Below, in pieces: positions 24,597 to 32,446 of a DNA stretch of 64,000 nt. The position numbers were made by a program, and so were the translations under genes. Position 1 is the first letter of the stretch. Each line of letters begins with the position of its first letter. Origin of the DNA: JAOPZW01 sp963835295 (GTDB lineage: Bacteria; Actinomycetota; Thermoleophilia; Solirubrobacterales; Solirubrobacteraceae); contig CAWIEX010000010.1 in the NCBI GenBank assembly GCA_963835295.1, forward strand, positions 496,001 to 560,000. The letters run 5' to 3'. The notes beneath the pieces are model-generated. The model was not told the origin of the DNA. It worked only from the letters and a program-made list of their open reading frames with translations, and did no database searches.

Positions 24597-26082
24597 GCGC
24601 CAGGCGCCCGTGCCGCTCGGCCTCGTCCGGCCGCGGGTGCTGCTGACCACGGAGGGGACCTACCCCTACACGATGGGCGGCGTCAGCTCGTGGTGCGACC
24701 TGCTGGTCAAGAGCCTGACCGGGTTCGACTGGCAGGTGCTGCCGATCGTCGCCCCCGACGGACGGCCGCCGGCCTTCGAGCTGCCCGAGCACGCCCGCGA
24801 GGTCGGGCGCATCGAGGTGTGGTCCGAGGAGCTGCCCAAGGGCGGGCGCCCGCGGCGCCTCGCGCGCCGCGTCGGCGAGGTCCTGCCCGCCGTCCTGGCG
24901 CGTCACCTGGTCGGGTGGGAGGGCGACGTCGACGCGGTCGTGGCGGCCTGGACCTGGTGCCGGCGCCACCCGGCGGGCGTGCGGCGGGTCTTTCGCTCCG
25001 ACCGCGGGTGGGCCGCCTTCCTGGGCGCCCTGCGCGAGGTTCTCGACGAGCGCGCGCCGGAGGCCGGCACGCCACCGGCGCTCGACCTCGTGGAGGCAGC
25101 GCGGCTGTACCAGACGCTCTACTGGGTGGCGCGCACCGCGGCCGCCCCGACGCCCGACACCGACGTCCTGCACGTGACCGCCGCCGGCTGGTCGGCGATC
25201 CCCGCGGTCGTCCACAAGGCGCTGCACGGCACGCCGATGGTCCTCACCGAGCACGGCGTCTACGTGCGCGAGGCCTACCTGGCCGCCGCGCGCAACGGCG
25301 ACTCGCCCGGCACGCGCTTCGCCACGACGCGCCTGGCCCGCGGCCTGACGCGCGTCGCCTACGAGGCGGCCGACGTGGTGGCGCCGGTGACCGACGCCAA
25401 CGCGCACTGGGAGATTGGCCTGGGCATCGACCCGGCCAAGATCCTCGTCCTGCACAACGGGCTGCGGCCACCGGCGGAGCCGACGCTCGCGCCGCGCACC
25501 CGGACCGTCGTCTCGGTCGGGCGCGTCGACCCGCTCAAGGACGTCCACACGATGCTGCGCGTGGCGGCCCAGGCGCTGGCCTTCGTCCCCGACGCGCGCT
25601 TCGAGCACTACGGCCCGGTGCCCAGCGGGGAGGAGGCCTACGGGCGCTCGTGCCTGGCGCTGCACGCCCGCCTCGGGCTGCGCGACCGCTTCCGCTTCAT
25701 GGGCCCGACCGGCGACCCGGACGCCGCGGTGCGCTCGGCCGACGTCGTGCTCATGACGAGCATCTCCGAGGGACTGCCGATGTCGATCCTCGAGGCGATG
25801 GGCCAGGGCCGGCCGGTGGTCGCGACGGGCGTCGGCGGCGTCCCCGACGTCGTGCGCGGCTGCGGCGCGGTATGTGCGCCGGGCGACGACCACGCGCTGG
25901 CCATGGCCGTGGTCCTGCTGCTGCGCGATCCCGAGCTCGCCTCGCGTCTGGGCCAGCGCGGGCACCGCCGCCTGAAGCGCATCTACACCGAGTCGGCCTG
26001 CATCGACGGCTATCGCGACCTGCTGCAGGCCGTCGCCGAGCCGGTCGCCCCGCCGCCCGCCCGGATCGGTCTGGCGGCATGA
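24577..26082 (+). CDS. pelF: PelF-type GT4 glycosyltransferase
   Basis: The protein has 501 residues, matching PelF. It begins with VLLTTEGTYPYTMGGVSSW, the hallmark PelF N-terminus, and carries the donor-site motif SEGLPMSILEAMGQGRPV near residues 395-412 with the GT4 E-x7-E pattern, plus SVGRVDPLKDV in the linker. PelF uses UDP-GalNAc and builds the cationic Pel polymer in the cytoplasm. The next gene is a polytopic membrane protein, as PelG is next to PelF in other loci. Start ATG 24577 lies inside the previous gene. Confidence 0.9.
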   Translation: MARRRSERQAPVPLGLVRPRVLLTTEGTYPYTMGGVSSWCDLLVKSLTGFDWQVLPIVAPDGRPPAFELPEHAREVGRIEVWSEELPKGGRPRRLARRVGEVLPAVLARHLVGWEGDVDAVVAAWTWCRRHPAGVRRVFRSDRGWAAFLGALREVLDERAPEAGTPPALDLVEAARLYQTLYWVARTAAAPTPDTDVLHVTAAGWSAIPAVVHKALHGTPMVLTEHGVYVREAYLAAARNGDSPGTRFATTRLARGLTRVAYEAADVVAPVTDANAHWEIGLGIDPAKILVLHNGLRPPAEPTLAPRTRTVVSVGRVDPLKDVHTMLRVAAQALAFVPDARFEHYGPVPSGEEAYGRSCLALHARLGLRDRFRFMGPTGDPDAAVRSADVVLMTSISEGLPMSILEAMGQGRPVVATGVGGVPDVVRGCGAVCAPGDDHALAMAVVLLLRDPELASRLGQRGHRRLKRIYTESACIDGYRDLLQAVAEPVAPPPARIGLAA

Positions 26083-27398
26083 CCGCCGCCCCGCTCGAAC
26101 CGGCCGACGGTGAGCTGATCGTCGAGGCACGGCTGGGGCGCCCGCCGCAGGACATGCTCGAGGCCGCCGTCGTGTTGGAGGCATGGGCCGGCGTCCCTGC
26201 GCAGAGCGCGCTGGCCGCGGCGCGCGAGCTCATGCCGGAGGTGCCGCGCACGCCGCAGCGGAGCGTCGGGCGGCTGCCGGCGTCGAGCGTGCACCAGGCC
26301 GGCCTGCTGCCAGGCGTGGCCTTCATCGTCACGGTCATCGCGATCGCGTGCTGGGCCTCGCCGCTGGCCTCGAGCCTCGGCGGCCACGTTGTCGAGGGCG
26401 GGCTCATGCTCGCCCTGCCGCTCACGCTGGCTCTGCAGTGGGGGCTGCAGAGCCGGTATCTCAACCACCCACAGGGGGTGGCGCAGCTCGCCGGTCGGCG
26501 CCGGTGGCTCCTCGTCGGCGCGGCTGCCCTCGCGGCCGTGCCGGCGGGAGTCCTCGGCGTCGCCGGCGTGCTCGCCGGCCTGCTGGCGGTCACATGGACC
26601 GGCGGAACGCTGCTGGTCGGCTGCCGGCGCCCGCTGACCTACGCGCTCATCGTGCTGGCCGCGACGCCGGCGATGATCGCCCGGCAGGAGGTGATGGCCG
26701 TGCTCGCGGCCGTCGCCGTGGCGACAACGGCGGCCGTGGCGCTCGCCCTGCGCGCACGCGCCGTCCCCGCGCGGCCGACGCCCGGGCGCTGGCCGCGGGC
26801 GATCACGGCCGCCGCCATCGGACTGGGCCTGGGGCTCATGCTCGTGCTCGACCGGACCGTGAGCTTCACCCAGGGCGCCGTGCCGGCCCTGGCCCTGCTG
26901 CCCTCGACCGTGGCCAGCGCGTGGGGCGGCTACCACCTGCGCCACCTCGAGCGGGCGATCCCGCGGTCGGTGTCGGGCATCGCCGCGGGCGACCCGTACG
27001 TCCGCGGGGTGGCGTGGCCGCCGTTCAGCGTCCTGCTCGGCGCGCTCGGCCGGCTGCTGCTGCTCGCAGCGGCGCTGTCGCTCGTTCTCCTCGCGCTCAC
27101 CCCCTGGCTGGGGGCGAGCGCGCGCGGCGCCGGCCTGCTGGCCGGCTTCGGCCTCGTCGCGCTGGCGACGCTCCTCGTCGGCCTGCTCGAGGGGATGGGG
27201 CGCGGGCGCGGGGCGCTTCTCGCGGTGGCGTGCGCGGTGACGGCCGAGGCGGCGATCCGTATCGCCGGGAGCGACCCGTTCCCCGGCACCGGCCTGGTCG
27301 TCGGCGGGTCGCTGGCCGTCGTCCTCGTGCTGCCGGCTGTCATCGGCCAGCTCGTCCGCCCGGCCCGCACCCTGGCCACCGCGCTGTGGATCCCATGA
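26079..27398 (+). CDS. PelG-like polytopic membrane protein (candidate polysaccharide flippase)
   Basis: The protein has 439 residues: a soluble N-terminus of about 65, then about 12 hydrophobic helices (for example LLPGVAFIVTVIAIACW, VVEGGLMLALPLTLAL, GLVVGGSLAVVLVLPAVIG). Size, topology and position right after pelF (ATGA overlap) match PelG, the MOP-superfamily transporter that partners PelF. I see no short diagnostic PelG motif, so the assignment rests on context. It would move the growing polymer across the cytoplasmic membrane to the deacetylase and hydrolase. Confidence 0.6.
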   Translation: MTAAPLEPADGELIVEARLGRPPQDMLEAAVVLEAWAGVPAQSALAAARELMPEVPRTPQRSVGRLPASSVHQAGLLPGVAFIVTVIAIACWASPLASSLGGHVVEGGLMLALPLTLALQWGLQSRYLNHPQGVAQLAGRRRWLLVGAAALAAVPAGVLGVAGVLAGLLAVTWTGGTLLVGCRRPLTYALIVLAATPAMIARQEVMAVLAAVAVATTAAVALALRARAVPARPTPGRWPRAITAAAIGLGLGLMLVLDRTVSFTQGAVPALALLPSTVASAWGGYHLRHLERAIPRSVSGIAAGDPYVRGVAWPPFSVLLGALGRLLLLAAALSLVLLALTPWLGASARGAGLLAGFGLVALATLLVGLLEGMGRGRGALLAVACAVTAEAAIRIAGSDPFPGTGLVVGGSLAVVLVLPAVIGQLVRPARTLATALWIP

Positions 27399-28180
27399 GC
27401 CGCACGGCCCGTCGACAGCGCGGCCTGCTCCTCGCCTCGGCCGCGGTCGCCGGCGCGATCGTGCTCGTGACGCTGCTGACGACGCGCGGCGCCGAGCGCC
27501 GGGCGGCGTGCCGCACCACGCTGATCCCGGCCTACGTCCCGCCGCACGCCCTGGTCGAGCTCGTGCGGGCCTCGTCGCGCCCGCGGCTGCTCGTCATCAA
27601 CCCGGCCAACGGGCCGGGAGCGCAGGCCGCGCCCGCCTATCGGGCGGCGGTGCGCACCGCCCAGCGCGCGGGCGCGCGCGTGCTCGGCTACGTCCACACG
27701 ACCTACGGCGCGCGCGCCGCCGCGGACGTCATGGCCGACGTCGACCGCTACACGTCGTGGTACGGGGTCGACGGCATCTTCCTCGACGAGGCCGCGAGCG
27801 ACGTCGCCCGGGTGGGCTATTACGCCGCGCTCGGGCGCCACGTCCGCGCCGGGGGCGCCCGTCGGGTCGTCGTCCTCAACCCCGGCGTCGTGCCGGCGCG
27901 CGAGTACTTCGCTCTCGCCGACGTGATCGTCACCTTCGAGGGGCCCTACGCGGCCTACGGCGCGGCGATGGACGCGATGCCCGGCTGGGTGCGCGACCAG
28001 CCTCCGGGGCGGGTGGCCCACCTCGTCTACGACGCGTCGCGCCAGCAGGCGATGGCCGCCGTCAGCCATCCCCCGCAGGCCGGCTACGTCTACGCGACGT
28101 CCGGCTCGATGCCCGATCCCTGGCGCACGGTCCCGTCGTACCTGCACGAGGAAGAGCACGCCCTCGAGGTGTGCGCGTGA
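27395..28180 (+). CDS. Spherulin-4 family protein, Sph3-like (GH135) glycoside hydrolase
   Basis: A 261-residue membrane-anchored protein: one N-terminal helix (about 11-30) then a TIM-barrel domain outside. Spherulin-4 landmarks are LIPAYVPP at the first strand, LLVINPANGPG, VLGYVHTTYG, the acidic YGVDGIFLDEA near residue 130 and ADVIVTFEGPYAAY. Fungal Sph3 of this family cuts N-acetylated galactosaminogalactan and is required for its synthesis. Here the gene is within the same operon as deacetylase and PelF, which strongly suggests the same job. ATG overlaps the preceding stop. Confidence 0.85.
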   Translation: MSRTARRQRGLLLASAAVAGAIVLVTLLTTRGAERRAACRTTLIPAYVPPHALVELVRASSRPRLLVINPANGPGAQAAPAYRAAVRTAQRAGARVLGYVHTTYGARAAADVMADVDRYTSWYGVDGIFLDEAASDVARVGYYAALGRHVRAGGARRVVVLNPGVVPAREYFALADVIVTFEGPYAAYGAAMDAMPGWVRDQPPGRVAHLVYDASRQQAMAAVSHPPQAGYVYATSGSMPDPWRTVPSYLHEEEHALEVCA

Positions 28181-28653
28181 GCGCGGCGATCGTGACCGTG
28201 GCCGTGGACACGACGACCCAGCGGCTGCTGCTCGTCCTGGCCGCTGTGCTCGTCGGCGCGAGCGTCGGGCTCCTCGGCGCGCTGATCTTCGGCGCGGTGA
28301 AAGGCCTGCGCGCGACGCCGCGGCGGGCCGGGGCCGTGCGGATACCCGGCCCCCCGAGGGCTCGGCCGCGCCCCGTCCCCGAGCCGCGCCCGGTGCCCGA
28401 GCCGCGCGCCGAGCCGGAGGCGCCGGCCTCGAGTCCCCTCGGCGCGCCCGGCATGGGATCGGTCCCCGCGCTCTACGCGGTCGACAGCGACGTCGCACGC
28501 GACCGCCACCGCGAGCTCTACGACGCCGAGTACGTCAAGCAGCTCGATCGCGTGAACGCGCTGCGGCGCACGATCGGAACCCGCCTCGCCCTCGCCGGCG
28601 AGGGCCATCGGCCTTCAGCACAGCCTGATTCCCCGCAGGAGCTCGACGCATGA
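28177..28653 (+). CDS. Single-span membrane protein with Pro-rich linker, exopolysaccharide operon
   Basis: A 158-residue protein with a membrane helix at about 18-42 (LLLVLAAVLVGASVGLLGAL), a basic then Pro/Arg/Glu-rich linker (PRPVPEPRPVPEPRAEPE) and a polar, helical C-terminus. GTG start overlaps the Sph3-like stop. No recognised domain. It could anchor or connect components of the polysaccharide machine. Role inferred only from position. Confidence 0.6.
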   Translation: MSAAIVTVAVDTTTQRLLLVLAAVLVGASVGLLGALIFGAVKGLRATPRRAGAVRIPGPPRARPRPVPEPRPVPEPRAEPEAPASSPLGAPGMGSVPALYAVDSDVARDRHRELYDAEYVKQLDRVNALRRTIGTRLALAGEGHRPSAQPDSPQELDA

Positions 28654-28666
28654 AAGGAATCGTCCA

Positions 28667-29605
28667 GTGCCCGTGAAGCGCTGCCTGCTCGTCCTGTCCT
28701 CGGTGGTTGCGGTCGCCGCGTCGGCCGCGCCGGCCGGCGCCCAGGCTCCCGCGGGGCCGCCGGGCCCGCCGCCGGAGAACGGGGGCGCTCTGCCTGCGCC
28801 TCCGGGAACCGCCCCGGCGTTTGTCCCCCCCGGAACGCCGGCGGCGGTCCCGGGCGGGGTCACCGGCCCGGGCCTGCTCAGCGGCTCGTCCGTGGCGCTG
28901 AACCGCGCCAAGCGCAGGTTCTCGGTCGCCCTGGCCTGCCAGGCCAACGGCTCGGTCTCCGTCACCGCGAAGGCCGTGACCAAGACGCCGATCGCGCACG
29001 CCGGCTACCGCTGCGCGGCCAATCGCGCGACCGCCGCCCTGCGCGTGTCGAGCAAGGTCGCGAAGCGCCTGGCCAAGCGCAAGACGGTTGCCGTGACGGC
29101 GACGGTCAAGCAGGCGGGGAAGACGGCCAAGCTCGCCTTCGTCCTGCGCGCCGGTGGCGCGGCTCCGGCGCCGGCCGGCTTCTGGACCGACGGCCACCTG
29201 CAGTGCACCGACGCGTCCGGGGCGCCTGCCGCCCTGCTCGTCGAGCCGGACTTCACCACCGCCACGCCGACGCCGATCTCCACCCGCGGGTGGATCGCCT
29301 GGTACACGGCCGCCGGCGGCTGGCACTGGCTCGGCGTCGGCGGCGAGAACGCCAACCGCTGGGACACGTGGACGGCGAACACCGGCGGGATCGAGCAGTT
29401 CCACCCCGGCGGGGCACCCCAGCCCGTGCCGTGGACGTGGGGCCCGATCTCCATTCCCACCGGCCAGGGCATCGTCGCCATCGGCGTCTACGAGATCGTC
29501 TATTGGGTCGGCGGGAAGCCCGAGTACCGCTGGCAGTACGTCAACGCGGGGACGACCGGCGCGGCGGCGGCTGGCGGGGGAAATCCGTACTGCGCGTATC
29601 CGTGA
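28667..29605 (+). CDS. Secreted protein of unknown function, end of exopolysaccharide operon
   Basis: A 312-residue exported protein: signal peptide ending in AGAQA (about 25), a Pro/Gly-rich stretch to about 65, a basic beta domain (70-160) and an aromatic-rich C-terminal domain with several Trp (GWIAWYTAAGGWHWLGVGG, QYVNAG). AAAGGA precedes GTG 28667. The Trp/Tyr-rich domain resembles carbohydrate-interacting beta folds in style, but I recognise no family. Likely a surface or matrix protein produced with the polymer. Confidence 0.65.
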   Translation: MPVKRCLLVLSSVVAVAASAAPAGAQAPAGPPGPPPENGGALPAPPGTAPAFVPPGTPAAVPGGVTGPGLLSGSSVALNRAKRRFSVALACQANGSVSVTAKAVTKTPIAHAGYRCAANRATAALRVSSKVAKRLAKRKTVAVTATVKQAGKTAKLAFVLRAGGAAPAPAGFWTDGHLQCTDASGAPAALLVEPDFTTATPTPISTRGWIAWYTAAGGWHWLGVGGENANRWDTWTANTGGIEQFHPGGAPQPVPWTWGPISIPTGQGIVAIGVYEIVYWVGGKPEYRWQYVNAGTTGAAAAGGGNPYCAYP

Positions 29606-29621
29606 GCTCGTGACGGTCGTC

Positions 29622-29990
29622 CGCGGGGCGCTTGCCGCGGTTCGCGGCGTTTACTGCCGCATCGAGGGAGAGGGGAGTAGCGGCGGTCAAGCGCTTGCCG
29701 CTCCGCTCGCGTGGGCGGTGCCCGGCCGGCGGGCTGCGGAGTGCCTGCGTAGTTCGAGCGTGTTTCGCAACACCTTCCGCGGGCGGCCAGAGGGGGTGGT
29801 CGCTCTTGTGCATCACATAGATGCATAAGAGCGACCACCCCCTCGGACGTCTCCAAAGAGTGTTGCGAAACACGCGCGATTGCACCGACAAGGCGCACAC
29901 GCCTGAGGACGACGACATCCGCCGCGAACCGCCCCGCCTCGCTTCCCCTCGATGCCGCTGTTCACAGGCGCCGCGCAGCGCCGCAAGCTC
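29622..29990. repeat. Composite inverted-repeat element, copy 1
   Basis: This fills the 398-bp gap between two convergent genes. The ends are inverted copies of a motif containing GCTTGC, GCGCGGCG-like sequence and CATCGAGGG (left about 29622-29675, right about 29945-29990). Inside are 16-bp arms GCGTGTTTCGCAACAC (29758-29773) and complement (29860-29875), and 24-bp arms with one mismatch at 29791-29814 and 29820-29843 around a 5-base loop. A second, related element is at 55324-55571. It has no coding potential. It may act as a bidirectional terminator, a MITE, or both. Confidence 0.7.
29791..29843. terminator. Central 24-bp palindrome of element 1
   Basis: AGGGGGTGGTCGCTCTTGTG and four more bases pair with their complement across a 5-base loop with a single mismatch. 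As it stands between convergent stop codons, the transcripts from both sides would fold it, so bidirectional termination is plausible. Confidence 0.5.
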
Positions 29991-30003
29991 CGAGGCCAAC
30001 GAC

Positions 30004-31200
30004 CTACCAGCACGTCGCGCGCCACGCATCGAGCGACAGGCGCTTGCGCATCGCCATGAGCCCCGCTGAGCGCGCCGCCGGGCAGAAGGTCGCCGTGTCG
30101 AGCTCGTACTCGGCCACGAAGACGGCCTTGCCCGCTCGGACGAAGGGCCGCAGGCGGTCGCACTCGTGGTACTGGAAGCACTGCTCGTCGAGGGCCCAGT
30201 CGAAGGCGGGCTGCAGCGCGGCGGCCTGGTCGAGGTCGTTCTTGAGCCCGACGGACAGGCCGCGCGCGTGCGCCGCGGCGGCGAGGAAGCGGTTGAAGCG
30301 CAGCTGGTCGGCGGCGGTCAGCGGGAAGCCGCTGTCGTTGGCGTAGGCGTCGACGTTGTCGGGCTCGACGGCGTCGAAGCCCTTCTGGCGGCAGAGGTCG
30401 AGGCGGCGCTCGAGGAGCGGGCCGAGGACGTCCAGGCGGCGCACGTCGAGCCAGTGCTCGCCGGGCCAGTCCGGGAGCTCCTTGCCGACGACCGAGGCTG
30501 GGAAGTCGCCGCTGTCGGGGCGGCCGGGCTCGAGCGTGCCGGCGTCGAGGTAGCAGGCCACGTGGCGCCCGCGGGAGTGCAGGGCGCCGACCACGCTCGC
30601 GGCGTTGTCGAACAGGTCGATGTCGAAGAGCTGGGCGTCGACCGAGAGGTCGACGGGGGTCGTGAGCTGCCACTGCCAGGTCGTCTTCGGCGGCGGGATC
30701 CAGCGAGCCTTGGCCCCGGCCTTGGGCACCGGCGCGAGGTCGAGGCGGTCGATGCGCATGCCGCGCCGGCAGTGGTGCGCGCGATGCGGGTTGGCCAGGC
30801 GCAGGGTGATGGTGCGCCGCCCCCCGGCCAGCGTGGCCGCCGGCGCGGCCGTCCCCCAGCCGCGCCCGGTGAGGCGCCGCGTCAGCACCCGCACGCGGTC
30901 GACGGCGACCACGAGGCGCGGGGCGCCGCCGCACGCCCGCGCGCGCACCACGACGGTCAGCCGCGACGAGGCGCGGACGCGGACGCTCGCGCGCGCCGTC
31001 CCGGCGGCCTCGAGCAGCAGCGCGCGCCGGCCGCTGGCGCCGGCGTCGCGGACGACGTGACCCGCGCCGGAGGAGACGTGCATGCGCTCCGCCTCGATGC
31101 GCTGGCTCGCGGCCGCGACGCCCGGGCTGCACGCCGCGACGAGGACGGCCGCCACGGCGACCACGCCCGACGTCGCGCACGGGCTCAGGCGCGGGCCCAT
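30004..31200 (-). CDS. Endo-alpha-1,4-polygalactosaminidase (GH114) lipoprotein with carbohydrate-binding-like domain
   Basis: The protein has 398 residues. A lipobox (VAAC, Cys 24) follows a hydrophobic stretch, so it should be a membrane-tethered lipoprotein. A beta domain (about 28-165), resembling carbohydrate-binding modules, precedes the GH114 barrel (about 170-398): WQWQLTTPVDLSVDAQLFDIDLFD, VACYLDAGTLEPGRPDSGDF, acidic GFDAVEPDNVDAY near 279 and CFQYHECDRL. GH114 enzymes such as fungal Ega3 cut deacetylated galactosamine polymers. Its nearness to the deacetylase/PelF/Sph3-like operon, on the other strand, makes it the probable second hydrolase of that polymer. Confidence 0.88.
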   Translation of the reverse strand: MGPRLSPCATSGVVAVAAVLVAACSPGVAAASQRIEAERMHVSSGAGHVVRDAGASGRRALLLEAAGTARASVRVRASSRLTVVVRARACGGAPRLVVAVDRVRVLTRRLTGRGWGTAAPAATLAGGRRTITLRLANPHRAHHCRRGMRIDRLDLAPVPKAGAKARWIPPPKTTWQWQLTTPVDLSVDAQLFDIDLFDNAASVVGALHSRGRHVACYLDAGTLEPGRPDSGDFPASVVGKELPDWPGEHWLDVRRLDVLGPLLERRLDLCRQKGFDAVEPDNVDAYANDSGFPLTAADQLRFNRFLAAAAHARGLSVGLKNDLDQAAALQPAFDWALDEQCFQYHECDRLRPFVRAGKAVFVAEYELDTATFCPAARSAGLMAMRKRLSLDAWRATCW

Positions 31201-31258
31201 GGGTGAACGGTAGGCGTTTCGACCGCGATGCACACGCGGTTGCGGCACTCTGTGTCAG

Positions 31259-32446
31259 GTGCCCGAACGCGCCGGCCGGCCCTTCCTGATCATGACCGTC
31301 GCGTTCTTCGCGCTGCTGCTGGGCAGCAACCTGCCCACGCCGCTCTACGCGGTCTACCGCGAGCGCTTCGGCTTCTCGAGCGTCGTCCTCACGCTCGTCT
31401 TCGCCACCTACATGCTCGTCCTCGTGCCGACCCTGCTGGTCTGCGGCCAGCTGTCTGACCGCGTCGGGCGCAAGCGGGTGATCGCCGCCGGCCTGCTGAC
31501 CGCCGCGGTCGGCCTCGGCCTCTTCGCCGCCGCGACCGCCACCGCGTGGCTGTTCGCCGCCCGCGCGGTGCAGGGCCTCTCGGTCGGGATGGTCACCGGC
31601 GCCGCCACCGCCGGGCTCGTCGAGCTCGAGCCGCACGGCGATCGCGAGCGCGCGGCCCTCTATGCGGTCATCGTCCAGGGCGGCGGGAGCAGCGCCGGGC
31701 CGGTGCTGGCCGGGGTGCTCGCGCAGTGGGCGCCCGAGCCGCGCGTGCTGTGTTATCTCGTCGCCCTCGTCCTCGCGGTCGCGGCCGCGCTCGCCGTCCT
31801 CACCATCCCCGAGCCCAGGTCGATCGGTGGGCGCTGGCGCGTGCAGCGGCCCTCCGTGCCGCCCGAGATCCGAGCCGGGTTCTGGCGCGCGAGCCTGACC
31901 GCGGGCACGGTGTGGATGGTCGCCGCCCTCTACCTGTCGGTGGTGCCCAGCTACGCCGCGAGGCTGCTCGACACGAGCAACCTCGCACTGCTCGGCGCCA
32001 TCGCCGGCTCACTGCTGGCCGCGTCGTGCGTCGCGCAGCTGACCGCCTCGCGCCGCGGCCGCGTGGCCGGCGCGCAGCCGTTGGGCCTGGTGCTCGTCGT
32101 CGCCGGGCTCGCCGCCCTCGTGCTCGCCTTCCCGCTGCATTCGCTCGCCGCGCTCTTCGCCAGCGCGCTGCTCGGCGGCACCGGCCACGGCCTCGCCTTC
32201 CTGGGCGCCCAGGCGGAGATCAACGCGCTGGCCCCGATCGAGCGCCGCGGCGAGGTGACCGCGGCGTTCATCTCGTGCATCTACTCCGGGGTCGCGATCT
32301 CGGCCATCGGCGTCGGCCTGCTCTCCACGGCGCTGTCGCTGCGCACCGCGGTGACGATCTTCGCGGTCGTGGTCGGCTCCATCGCGCTGACCGCGGTCGC
32401 GTGGCACGTCAGGTCGCGGATCCGGGCTCCGCAGCCGGCTCGCTGA
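31259..32446 (+). CDS. MFS transporter
   Basis: The protein has 395 residues with about 12 membrane helices. The MFS loop signature is present as CGQLSDRVGRKRV near residue 62, with a second half starting after a basic central loop near 185. It is probably an efflux or uptake carrier of unknown substrate. GTG start at 31259; the gene is divergent from the GH114 lipoprotein, so export of a small molecule linked to surface metabolism is possible but unproven. Its end overlaps the convergent sigma/BFN gene by 38 bases. Confidence 0.85.
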   Translation: MPERAGRPFLIMTVAFFALLLGSNLPTPLYAVYRERFGFSSVVLTLVFATYMLVLVPTLLVCGQLSDRVGRKRVIAAGLLTAAVGLGLFAAATATAWLFAARAVQGLSVGMVTGAATAGLVELEPHGDRERAALYAVIVQGGGSSAGPVLAGVLAQWAPEPRVLCYLVALVLAVAAALAVLTIPEPRSIGGRWRVQRPSVPPEIRAGFWRASLTAGTVWMVAALYLSVVPSYAARLLDTSNLALLGAIAGSLLAASCVAQLTASRRGRVAGAQPLGLVLVVAGLAALVLAFPLHSLAALFASALLGGTGHGLAFLGAQAEINALAPIERRGEVTAAFISCIYSGVAISAIGVGLLSTALSLRTAVTIFAVVVGSIALTAVAWHVRSRIRAPQPAR

